Notes under the pieces: model-generated
The model's database searches: none
What the model saw: the letters and a program-made list of their open reading frames with translations, nothing else
Told to the model about the DNA's origin: nothing
Made by a program: the position numbers and the translations under genes
Source: an uncultured Ilumatobacter sp.
Lineage (GTDB): Bacteria; Actinomycetota; Acidimicrobiia; Acidimicrobiales; Ilumatobacteraceae
Reading direction: 5' to 3'
NCBI GenBank assembly: GCA_938049325.1
Contig: CALICC010000014.1
Location: 1-13,448, forward strand
DNA: 13,448 bases
Shown: piece after piece, positions 6,172-12,480 of the stretch
How positions within the stretch are numbered: the stretch's first letter is position 1
Layout: each line of letters starts with the position of its first letter

Positions 6172-6933
6172 ATGAACCATCGACGCAACGCCCCAGCACA
6201 CGACGACCTCTGGACCGAGGGGCGTCCCATCCGCTCGCCACGCGGCCGAGCGGTGCTTCCCGAGCTGAGCGGACTCGACAACGACGTCGCGATTCCGCAC
6301 GCCGCCCAGGCCTGGCTCCAGGCATCGCTCCTCGAATACAGCTCGATCGCTGGCTTCACCTGGGTCGCCCGATCCTTGGAGTGTCTCGGCGCCCCCATCG
6401 AATTGGTTCGCCGAGCCGAGCACGCCGCTGAAGACGAACGCCATCACGCCAAGATCTGCCTGGACATCGCTCACGAAGTCGGAGCACCCGAGGCTCGCAT
6501 CGTGACCGATGTCGACTCGCTTGCCGCGCTTCGCAATCGAACCGACGACCTCTCGACCACCGCACGGTCAGCGCTGCTCGATGGCGTCGTCGCCGAAGGC
6601 TTCGCGGCAGCACGCCTGCAACGCACAGCCGTCCGTTGCGAACGAGACGCCCACTCGCTCGCCGCGCAGCTGCGGCGCCTTGCCGACGACGAGCTTCGCC
6701 ATGCCAATTTCGCCAGAGACGTGATCGCCTGGTGCGTTTCGGTACGGCCGTGGATCGTCGACGAACTCGCGCTTGCGCTCGACGACCTCGATGAGCGTCC
6801 GCATTCTTCGCACCTCGATTCGGTTGCCGACAGCGACCGAACCGCGGCTGGTCTGTGCACCGACGCCGACGCCGATGCAGCGTGGACCGAGATCCTCGCA
6901 GGCGCCCGCGAGCTCGTGGCGTCGTCACGCTGA
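6172..6933 (+). CDS. Ferritin-like di-iron domain protein
   Basis: The 253-residue protein has the ferritin-like four-helix ligand set: Glu55 in LLEYSSIAGF, Glu89 and His92 in AEDERHHAK, Glu142 in VVAEGFAAARL, and Glu174 and His177 in ADDELRHANF. The two E-x-x-H motifs plus two single Glu match a carboxylate-bridged di-iron centre. The helix-1 motif E-x-S-I-A-x-F and the D-E-x-R-H-A motifs resemble a subgroup of uncharacterised ferritin-like proteins known from several phyla, rather than ferritin, Dps or rubrerythrin. The first 40 residues are polar and the C-terminal 60 are acidic. There is no signal peptide or membrane helix. Function could be iron storage, oxidase or oxygenase activity. 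It stands alone on the plus strand, divergent from recN and convergent with nadK, so it interrupts an otherwise conserved operon. ATG 6172 has only a weak ribosome-binding site. Confidence 0.78.
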   Translation: MNHRRNAPAHDDLWTEGRPIRSPRGRAVLPELSGLDNDVAIPHAAQAWLQASLLEYSSIAGFTWVARSLECLGAPIELVRRAEHAAEDERHHAKICLDIAHEVGAPEARIVTDVDSLAALRNRTDDLSTTARSALLDGVVAEGFAAARLQRTAVRCERDAHSLAAQLRRLADDELRHANFARDVIAWCVSVRPWIVDELALALDDLDERPHSSHLDSVADSDRTAAGLCTDADADAAWTEILAGARELVASSR

Positions 6934-6978
6934 CCCCGCAGCTCCTGCCAGCAGGTCGCGCGTACTCAGCGGTCAGCG
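6928..6978. terminator. Nested hairpin spanning the convergent stops of the ferritin-like gene and nadK
   Basis: CGCTGACC (6928-6935) and GGTCAGCG (6971-6978) are perfect 8-base complements that enclose both stop codons. Inside is a second small dyad CCTGC-CA-GCAGG (6946-6957). Only 32 nt separate the two genes, so this likely serves as a bidirectional 3' end. There is no T-tract, and the 35-nt interval between the outer arms makes the fold less certain than a simple hairpin. Confidence 0.45.
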
Positions 6979-7820
6979 AGGCCGAACTTCGACTTGAGAA
7001 TCTGGTGATACGGGTACGCGCCGAAGCGTACGAAGTTCGCCGTTGCCGCTGACGGGCTGCACCGCACGACATCACCCGTTTCGAGTACGGCCGCTGGCTG
7101 CCCGTCGATGGCCACATCCGCGGACCTGTGTCCTGCGACCTCGATCTCCACGACTTCGTCGGGACTCAGCACGAGCGAGCGATCGAAGAGCATGTGCGGA
7201 GAAACGGGCGTCAGCAAGATCGCTCGATGACCCGGCGAGACGATCGGACCACGCGCCGACAACGAATAGGCGGTCGAGCCGGTCGGTGTTGCCACGATCA
7301 AGCCGTCGGCCTCGTAGTACGTGAAGTCGTTGCCGTCGATGCGGGCGAGGAGACGCACGGTGTGGCCGGACTCCTTCTTTTCGACGACCGCCTCGTTGAG
7401 CGCTCGGCCGACCACCGTTCCGTTGACCGCGACGTCGAGCATCATGCGAACGTCGAGGTTCCACTCTCCGGCCTCGGCCCCGAGCGCGAAGCGGTCGAGC
7501 GCCTCGGTCATCGTGTCGGGCTCAACCTCGGTGAGATAACCCAGCGAACCGAGGTTCACACCGATCAGCGGTACGGCGGCACCTCCGAGCACCTCGACAC
7601 TGCGCAGCATCGTGCCGTCGCCGCCGAGGCTGACCACGACATCGGCGTCACCAGGTGCCCGTTCGCTTCCATGCTGGCTCAACCCCAGGCCTTCGGCGTC
7701 GGCCGGCGACATCCAGAAGTCGACGTCGTGCTGCTTGCACCAGTCCATCACGACAACTGCGTGCGCCGGCGCTGCCTCGCGGTGCAAATGGGCGACGAGC
7801 ATCAGACTGGCGGGCTTCAT
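6966..7820 (-). CDS. nadK: NAD kinase
   Basis: NadK phosphorylates NAD+ to NADP+ and is the only known route to NADP. The 284-residue protein shows the diacylglycerol-kinase-like GGDGT motif (66-70, in VVSLGGDGTMLRS), the conserved NE pair (142-143, in ALNEAVVEK), and the NAD-binding segment ADGLIVATPTGSTAYSLS (171-188). Length and motif order are typical of actinobacterial enzymes. ATG 7820 overlaps the tlyA stop codon by 4 nt (ATGA) and has GAGGAAG just upstream, which fixes the start and indicates translational coupling; a longer frame upstream lies inside tlyA. It is the last gene of the HAD, Lys-rich, tlyA, nadK run, and its 3' end faces the ferritin-like gene. Confidence 0.95.
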   Translation of the reverse strand: MKPASLMLVAHLHREAAPAHAVVVMDWCKQHDVDFWMSPADAEGLGLSQHGSERAPGDADVVVSLGGDGTMLRSVEVLGGAAVPLIGVNLGSLGYLTEVEPDTMTEALDRFALGAEAGEWNLDVRMMLDVAVNGTVVGRALNEAVVEKKESGHTVRLLARIDGNDFTYYEADGLIVATPTGSTAYSLSARGPIVSPGHRAILLTPVSPHMLFDRSLVLSPDEVVEIEVAGHRSADVAIDGQPAAVLETGDVVRCSPSAATANFVRFGAYPYHQILKSKFGLADR

Positions 7821-8605
7821 GCTGCTTCCTCGGGAGTGACGACGTGCACCAAGAACTCGACGTTGCCATCCGCACCAGTGATCGGCGACGTCGTCCAACC
7901 AACGACCTTGCATCCGTGTTCGGTCATTGCATCGTCGATCTCGGAACGGACACGCTCGTGAATCGCCGGATCGGTGATGACACCGCGTCCCTTGCTGACC
8001 TCAGCGCGGCCGGCCTCGAATTGTGGCTTGACCAGCAGGATCATGAAGCCTCCAGGCTTGCACACGGCGACCAGCGCAGCGATGACCAAACGCAACGAAA
8101 TGAACGACAGGTCGCCCACGACCCCGTCGACCCGCACCTCGACTCCAATTTCTCCGGTGGGATCGAGATGGGTTCCGAGGAGCTCTGCGGTGAGCGACCG
8201 AACGTTCTGTCGCTCCAGGTTGATCACTCGGGCATCGGAGCGAAGTCGCTCATGGAGTTGGCCATGCCCGACATCAACCGCCACGACGGTGCGTGCACCG
8301 CGTTGCAGCACCGAGTCGGTGAAACCCCCGGTCGACGCACCCGCGTCGAGGAGCACCGCACCTGACACATCGACGTCGAACGTGTCGAGCGCGTGTTCGA
8401 GCTTGTCGGCGCCCCGTCCGACGAACTTCGCCGGAGGACCGTCGATGACCACGGCATCGCCCGGCGACACCTGACGCGCCGACTTGGCTGCCACGGCACC
8501 GTTGACGAAGACCCTGTCGGCTTCGATCAGTTGTTGAGCAACCGTCCGACTCGGCGCGAGTTCTCGGCGGACGAGTTCGGCGTCGAGGCGGCGCCGAAGC
8601 GCCAT
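7817..8605 (-). CDS. tlyA: TlyA-type rRNA 2'-O-methyltransferase
   Basis: The 262-residue protein has an N-terminal S4 RNA-binding domain (about 4-60: RRRLDAELVRREL, then VFVNG) and a C-terminal FtsJ/Rossmann methyltransferase domain. The conserved RGADKLEHAL (64-73), the SAM-binding loop DAGASTGGFTD (87-97), Asp165 in VGDLSFISL and Lys193 in VKPQFEAGR are all present. TlyA methylates C1409 of 16S and C1920 of 23S rRNA in mycobacteria, and its loss gives capreomycin and viomycin resistance; the old name hemolysin reflects an early assay. The gene lies 15 nt after the Lys-rich gene and overlaps nadK by 4 nt, matching the Rv1694-Rv1695 order. The start at ATG 8605 gives the usual N-terminus. 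Confidence 0.93.
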   Translation of the reverse strand: MALRRRLDAELVRRELAPSRTVAQQLIEADRVFVNGAVAAKSARQVSPGDAVVIDGPPAKFVGRGADKLEHALDTFDVDVSGAVLLDAGASTGGFTDSVLQRGARTVVAVDVGHGQLHERLRSDARVINLERQNVRSLTAELLGTHLDPTGEIGVEVRVDGVVGDLSFISLRLVIAALVAVCKPGGFMILLVKPQFEAGRAEVSKGRGVITDPAIHERVRSEIDDAMTEHGCKVVGWTTSPITGADGNVEFLVHVVTPEEAA

Positions 8606-8620
8606 GTCAACGCGCCTGCG

Positions 8621-9121
8621 TCACTTCTTGGCCGCGGCCTTCTTCTTCGGCGAAGACTTCTTCTTCGCGGCGGCCTTCTTCTTCGTGGCGGCCTTCTTCT
8701 TCGCGGGTGCCTTCTTCTTGGCGGCGGCCTTCTTCTTCGCCGGTGCCTTCTTCTTCGCCGCAGCCTTCTTCTTGGCGACCGGCCTGGCCGGCGCAGCCTT
8801 TGCAGCGAGTTTCGGCTTGGCACCCGTGCTCACACGGTCAGCGAGCGTTTCTGCCAAGTCTTCGAACCGATCCTCGAACTCGTCGAAACGCTCCGACATC
8901 CAGCTCACTTGCTTCGACACCTCGCGCTGGATGATCTCCGACAGGCGCTCGGACGTGTCACGGCCCCGGTCGACGAGCTCTGCCACCAGCTTCTCGGCGT
9001 CGCGCCGCGGAACATCGCCAGCATTGACGAGTTGCTTGACAGCGTTTTCCGCCTGCTTGCGTGACATCTCGCCGAACTGAACGCCAGCGTCGAGCAATCG
9101 TTGAAGTGTTGAGTTGGCCAT
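8621..9121 (-). CDS. Lys/Ala-repeat histone-H1-like protein
   Basis: The 166-residue protein has two parts. Residues 1-98 are charged and helix-forming, with probable coiled coil around 40-98, and no catalytic motif. Residues 116-166 are about 8.5 copies of a six-residue unit of the type AKKKAA, with variants ending AP, SS or AT. Such tails occur in bacterial nucleoid proteins related in composition to histone H1 and in some polyhydroxyalkanoate-granule-associated proteins; the N-terminal half would fit either. The tail should bind DNA, RNA or another polyanion by charge. It lies 9 nt after the HAD gene and 15 nt before tlyA, so it is co-transcribed with rRNA modification and NADP genes. ATG 9121 gives the first convincing residue. 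Specific function is not known. Confidence 0.75.
   Translation of the reverse strand: MANSTLQRLLDAGVQFGEMSRKQAENAVKQLVNAGDVPRRDAEKLVAELVDRGRDTSERLSEIIQREVSKQVSWMSERFDEFEDRFEDLAETLADRVSTGAKPKLAAKAAPARPVAKKKAAAKKKAPAKKKAAAKKKAPAKKKAATKKKAAAKKKSSPKKKAAAKK
8624..8776 (-). repeat. 18-bp tandem repeat encoding the Lys/Ala tail
   Basis: The plus strand shows repeated GCCTTCTTCTTCGCGGCG-like units of 18 bp, about 8.5 copies, encoding six residues each on the minus strand. The Lys codons are almost all AAG, so CTT triplets recur in threes, while the spacer triplets vary. Such arrays may change copy number by slippage or recombination, so tail length may differ between strains. Confidence 0.85.
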
Positions 9122-9130
9122 GACGACAGG

Positions 9131-9928
9131 TTAATGCAGCAGCGACGAGAACGCTGCGAGATCAGCCACACGGTGCGCCACCGCGACCTCGGTCACGACG
9201 TCGGTCGGACGGGTCACTCCCGATTCCACCAAGACGAACCTTGCGCCGATGCGCTCGGCGAACAGCCCATCGGTTTCGGGACGATCACCCACCACGGCCG
9301 CGCGGCTCGGGTCGAACGACGCGCCCACCTTGTCAGCGATCACATCGACCATCGCCCGCTCGGGTTTGCCGGCGATGGTCGCGCTCACCCCGCCGACGCT
9401 CGCGACCGCCGCAACGATCGATCCGCCGCCCGGTTCGAGGCCAGTCGGCGTCGGGTACGTCGTGTCGCCGTTGGTGCCGATCAGCCGTGCGCCCTCGAGC
9501 ACCGCCTTGCCCGCGACGCGCAACCGTGCGTAGTCGAAGTCACGATGCAGCCCGACGACGACGGCGTCGAACGCGTCATCGGGTGCCCACCGGGTCGTGC
9601 CGTCGTTGAGCACCACGTCTGCGCCGCGCGCCTCGAGCGCCTCGGTGATGCCGGCCCCTCCGGTGACGAGACACCGCTCGCCCGGCTGCACCAGAAAGGC
9701 TGCGGCCATCGACGACGACACCACGTCACCCGCTGCCTCGATCCCGATGGCGGCGAGCGCACGTTCATGGTCGGCAACCACTGCTGCGGAGTTGTTCGTG
9801 ACGAACAGCACCCGCCGGCCCGAGTCGCGCAATGAGCGAATCGCGTCGACCGACCCGGGAATCGCCTCATGCGCCAGCCAGACCACCCCGTCGAGATCGC
9901 ACAGCACTGTGTCGATGTCGCGCGTCAT
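9131..9928 (-). CDS. HAD-superfamily phosphatase, NagD/glycerol-3-phosphate phosphatase type
   Basis: The 265-residue protein has all four HAD motifs: Asp11-x-Asp13 in LCDLDGVVW, Thr44 in LFVTNNSAA, Lys188 in AGKPERAM, and Asp215/Asp220 in VGDRPETDG. The large cap between motifs II and III places it in the NagD-like (class IIA) subgroup. Its likely counterpart in M. tuberculosis is Rv1692, reported as a D-glycerol 3-phosphate phosphatase involved in recycling polar heads of glycerophospholipids; the same substrate here is inference from position and family. It is the first gene of the minus-strand run HAD, Lys-rich, tlyA, nadK and is divergent from the DUF1015 gene. ATG 9928 has no clear Shine-Dalgarno, and the promoter should lie in 9929-9987. 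Confidence 0.88.
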   Translation of the reverse strand: MTRDIDTVLCDLDGVVWLAHEAIPGSVDAIRSLRDSGRRVLFVTNNSAAVVADHERALAAIGIEAAGDVVSSSMAAAFLVQPGERCLVTGGAGITEALEARGADVVLNDGTTRWAPDDAFDAVVVGLHRDFDYARLRVAGKAVLEGARLIGTNGDTTYPTPTGLEPGGGSIVAAVASVGGVSATIAGKPERAMVDVIADKVGASFDPSRAAVVGDRPETDGLFAERIGARFVLVESGVTRPTDVVTEVAVAHRVADLAAFSSLLH

Positions 9929-9936
9929 GATTCAGC

Positions 9937-9953
9937 CGTTTCACGATGAAACG
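9937..9953. promoter_or_regulatory. Palindrome in the HAD/DUF1015 divergent promoter region
   Basis: CGTTTCA (9937-9943) and TGAAACG (9947-9953) are perfect 7-base complements around CGA. The palindrome lies 9 nt upstream of the HAD start codon, and the in-frame ATG at 9946 falls inside it. This supports reading the interval as a shared operator or promoter and the DUF1015 start as GTG 9988. No regulator is identified. Confidence 0.4.
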
Positions 9954-9987
9954 CACGGCGGAAACTCTGAGCTGGCATCCTGGGCAT

Positions 9988-11163
9988 GTGCCCCGGTTTA
10001 CCCCGTTCCCCGCCCTTCGCTACAACAACGACAGCATCGACGCGCTGATCGCCCCGCCGTACGACGTCTTGTCGGATGCTGACGTCGACGAGTTGAACGC
10101 TCTCGACGCGTGCAACATCACCCACGTCGACGTTCCTCGCGAGGCCGACGGTCCTGACCGGTATGACCAGGCCGGCTCGACGTTGCGCAGGTGGATCGAT
10201 GACGCCGTGATGAGTCTCGACGACCAGCCCACCTACACGCTGTATCGCATGCGATTCACCGATGCGACCGGAGCATCGCGCAACATCGTCGGCGTACTCG
10301 GTGGACTCGAAGTCGGCCCCTACGGCGAGTGCGGCGTACTCCCCCACGAACGGATCACACCGAAAGCCTCCACCGACCGACTCGACCTGACACGAGCGAC
10401 GCGAGCGAACATGTCACCGATCTGGGGTCTGTCGTTGGCCGACGGCTTGACCGACCTCCTCACCGAGCCCGGCGAGGCCGTTGCTTCGGTCACGATGGAC
10501 GGTGTCGAACACATCGTCGAGCGAGTGACCGACCCCGATCGGATTGCCGCGATCAGCGCCAAGATCGGCTCTGACGACGTCTTGATCGCCGATGGCCATC
10601 ACCGCTACGGCGTTGCTCAGATCTATCGGACTGAGGCATCAACGGGCGAGCCGCACCCCGCCGAGGAAACGTTGGCATTCGTCAGCGAACTCGTGGCCGA
10701 TCAATTGAGCGTCGAAGCTATTCATCGGCTCTACAGCGGCATCACGTTTCAGGACCTGGTCGCGGCGCTCGATGTCGGGTTCGACCGCAGCCCCGCGGGA
10801 CGGCCGACATCCACGACACTCGCCGAGATGAACAACAGCGGCTCGTTGTGTCTGATCGGGCCGGACGGCGCGTCGGAGTGGCTGACGCCGAAGCCGGGAG
10901 CGTTCGACTCGGTGCGGGCGCTCGACGGCGTGTGGCTCGAGCACCTGTTGGCTGACATCGAGCACGACGTCACGTACCAGCATGGCGTCGACCGAGTGAT
11001 CGACGCCGTGGTTGACGGTGGTGCGACCGCAGCGGTTTTGATCCGGCCCGTCAGCGTGCCGGAGATCGAACGAACCGCCCGCGAAGGCGTGGTGATGCCG
11101 CCGAAGTCGACGTTCTTCACGCCCAAGCTGCTCACCGGGCTTGTTGTTCGACCGCTCGACTGA
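9988..11163 (+). CDS. DUF1015 family protein (SbnI-like)
   Basis: From GTG 9988 the protein has 391 residues and begins VPRFTPFPALRYNN, where DUF1015 proteins normally begin. ATG 9946 would add 14 atypical residues and leave only 17 nt to the divergent HAD gene. Visible family motifs are APPYDVLS (22-29), LPHERITPKAS (118-128), RATRANMSPI (136-145), ADGHHRYGVA (201-210) and, near the end, MPPKSTFFTPKLLTGL. DUF1015 includes SbnI-like kinases; some members phosphorylate free serine using ADP or ATP, but whether this protein does is unknown. It is divergent from the HAD phosphatase gene and its last 32 nt overlap the minus-strand SSB-like gene tail to tail. Family assignment is strong, biochemical role weak. 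Confidence 0.88.
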   Translation: MPRFTPFPALRYNNDSIDALIAPPYDVLSDADVDELNALDACNITHVDVPREADGPDRYDQAGSTLRRWIDDAVMSLDDQPTYTLYRMRFTDATGASRNIVGVLGGLEVGPYGECGVLPHERITPKASTDRLDLTRATRANMSPIWGLSLADGLTDLLTEPGEAVASVTMDGVEHIVERVTDPDRIAAISAKIGSDDVLIADGHHRYGVAQIYRTEASTGEPHPAEETLAFVSELVADQLSVEAIHRLYSGITFQDLVAALDVGFDRSPAGRPTSTTLAEMNNSGSLCLIGPDGASEWLTPKPGAFDSVRALDGVWLEHLLADIEHDVTYQHGVDRVIDAVVDGGATAAVLIRPVSVPEIERTAREGVVMPPKSTFFTPKLLTGLVVRPLD

Positions 11164-11551
11164 CCTCGGCCGCAGCGGCCATCAGACTCGACCGCACCGA
11201 CGTTCGGCGACGTGCGGGCATGGCACGGTCGACCACGACTTCGGTTCGGCTCTGCGTTTGTCCGCCGACGCGGAAGAACCGACGCCTGACCGAACCGACG
11301 ATCACGACATCGAGACCCACCTCGAGAGATCGTACCTGCGCCGGTGTGGGGTCGTACCAGGCAACCGGCACCGTGTTGGTGACGACCGCATCGCTGACGT
11401 CGCTGCGGACCTTCGTGGCGATGTCGAGTTGGAGCACCGATGCGCCGCCAGCCAAGTCTCGCATCGTCGGTTCGTTGGCCACGGTGCCGCGCATGACCAC
11501 CAAGTTGGATGCGGCAACGTCGGCTGATGTGGCGGGTGTTGCAGTCTTCAT
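11132..11551 (-). CDS. SSB-like single-stranded DNA-binding protein
   Basis: The 139-residue protein has an OB fold of the SSB family at about 16-112: NLVVMRGTVANEPTMRDL at the start, then VLQLDIATKV, then VPVAWYDP, then GLDVVIVGSVRRRFFR and TEVVVDRAMPARR. It differs from the main replicative SSB in lacking the acidic glycine-rich tail ending D-D-I-P-F; its C-terminus is alanine-rich and slightly basic, ending AVEQQAR. It is therefore more like an accessory SSB paralogue. ATG 11551 was chosen because AGGAGGA (complement of 11556-11562) lies just upstream; a longer frame to 11611 has no such support. It is a single-gene unit, divergent from the phosphatidyltransferase operon and overlapping the DUF1015 gene by 32 nt at the 3' end. 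Confidence 0.8.
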   Translation of the reverse strand: MKTATPATSADVAASNLVVMRGTVANEPTMRDLAGGASVLQLDIATKVRSDVSDAVVTNTVPVAWYDPTPAQVRSLEVGLDVVIVGSVRRRFFRVGGQTQSRTEVVVDRAMPARRRTSVRSSLMAAAAEVSRAVEQQAR

Positions 11552-11877
11552 GTCGTCCTCCTGGACTTGTGGCGAATCAAGGAGGGAGCCGGTAGCGACG
11601 ACCGTACTCACGGGGTGTGTCAGCGTTGATCACCGCCACTCCCGGCCGAGCGCTATCGAGCGCCCACACCCTGCGGGACTGCCGCTGCTGGTCCGCCGCC
11701 GCAGTGTTCTGGTCCACATCAGCGTCGGAAAGCGACGCTGATGTGGTCCAGAACGCCAAGGTCGAGGTGTGTCAGGCTGCTGCTGAATGTGTCCACGACC
11801 CGACGACGCGAGAATCGATTGCGAAACATCGCCGGAGTCCGGGCTGTCGACCGACGTCGTCCGATTGGCTGACTCCG
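11552..11877. other. Divergent intergenic region without a recognised gene (326 bp)
   Basis: This interval separates the start of the SSB-like gene from the start of the phosphatidyltransferase gene. It holds the SSB Shine-Dalgarno at its left end, a 10-base direct repeat GGTGTGTCAG at 11614-11623 and 11766-11775, a small GCGCT-ATCG-AGCGC dyad near 11650, and the strong hairpin at 11706-11754. The plus-strand frame of the phosphatidyltransferase stays open through it, but homologues do not extend here and no ribosome-binding site supports a longer protein. Two promoters are expected but no convincing -35/-10 pair was seen. Confidence 0.7.
11706..11754. other. Long intergenic hairpin, 22-bp stem
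   Basis: Arms 11706-11727 and 11733-11754 are complementary over 22 bases with a single T/T mismatch (11713 with 11747), closed by the 5-nt loop GAAAG. The left arm begins GTTCTGGTCCACATCAGC. It lies between two divergent genes, where no terminator is expected, and no T-run follows on either side. It may be a repetitive extragenic palindrome, part of a small RNA, a protein-binding cruciform, or a leader structure of the downstream operon. Confidence 0.75.
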
Positions 11878-12480
11878 ATGTTTGATGGCGCGCTCCGACC
11901 GGTGAAGGACCGAACGCTGGTTCCGCTCGCCCAGACGCCGATCGGGCGAATTCCACCGCTGGTCCTGACGGCCTTCGGACTCGCGTGCAGCATCGGCGCA
12001 GCGCTCGCTGCCTGGCAACAACTCACCGTGTTGGCGGTCGGGCTGTGGCTATTCGGACGTCTTGCAGACGGGCTCGATGGCGTCGTCGCACGCGAGACCG
12101 GCGAAGCCAGCGATGTCGGAGGCCTGCTCGACTTCACGTTCGACACGATCGGCTACGCCGCGGTCCCGATCGGACTCGCATTCGCCGTCGACACCAATGC
12201 GATCTGGATCGTCACGTCTCTGTTGCTCGCAAGCTTCTACCTCAATTCGGTGTCGCTCGGCTACGTCGCTGCGCTGCTCGAGAAACACGGTCGAGCAGGC
12301 ACCCGAACGACCTCGGCGGTCTTGCCGCGCGGGCTCGTCGAAGGAACCGAAACCATCCTGTTCTTCACCGTCGCATTGGCCGTTCCCAGCGCAGCGGTCG
12401 CGGTGTGGGGCGTGATGGCCGCAGCCGTCACGATCACGGCACTCGAGCGGGTCCGCTGGGCGATCGGACGACTCCGATGA
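11878..12480 (+). CDS. CDP-alcohol phosphatidyltransferase family protein
   Basis: The 200-residue integral membrane protein carries a perfect family signature at residues 64-89: Asp64-x2-Asp67-Gly-x2-Ala-Arg-x8-Gly-x3-Asp85-x3-Asp89 (DGLDGVVAR, then GGLLDFTFD). These Asp residues bind two metals and transfer the phosphatidyl or equivalent group from a CDP-alcohol to an acceptor alcohol. Hydrophobic segments near 26-62, 91-107, 107-135 and 156-187 fit a six-helix bundle. The acceptor (glycerol phosphate, inositol phosphate, other) cannot be read from the motif. ATG 11878 is placed before the family N-terminus; its Shine-Dalgarno is poor. The gene overlaps the next by 4 nt, so it heads a three-gene operon. 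Confidence 0.85.
   Translation: MFDGALRPVKDRTLVPLAQTPIGRIPPLVLTAFGLACSIGAALAAWQQLTVLAVGLWLFGRLADGLDGVVARETGEASDVGGLLDFTFDTIGYAAVPIGLAFAVDTNAIWIVTSLLLASFYLNSVSLGYVAALLEKHGRAGTRTTSAVLPRGLVEGTETILFFTVALAVPSAAVAVWGVMAAAVTITALERVRWAIGRLR

Noticed and set aside
8624..8776. Tandem repeats as a CRISPR array or intergenic satellite
   Set aside because: The 18-bp units are contiguous, in frame and encode a regular Lys/Ala tail; there are no unique spacers.
11706..11754. Hairpin as an integron attC site or insertion-sequence end
   Set aside because: No integrase or transposase gene lies nearby, the arms lack the attC R'/R'' core pattern, and there are no paired terminal repeats around an ORF.
11617..11877. 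87-codon N-terminal extension of the phosphatidyltransferase
   Set aside because: It runs through the long hairpin and has no family match or ribosome site; the family N-terminus fits ATG 11878.
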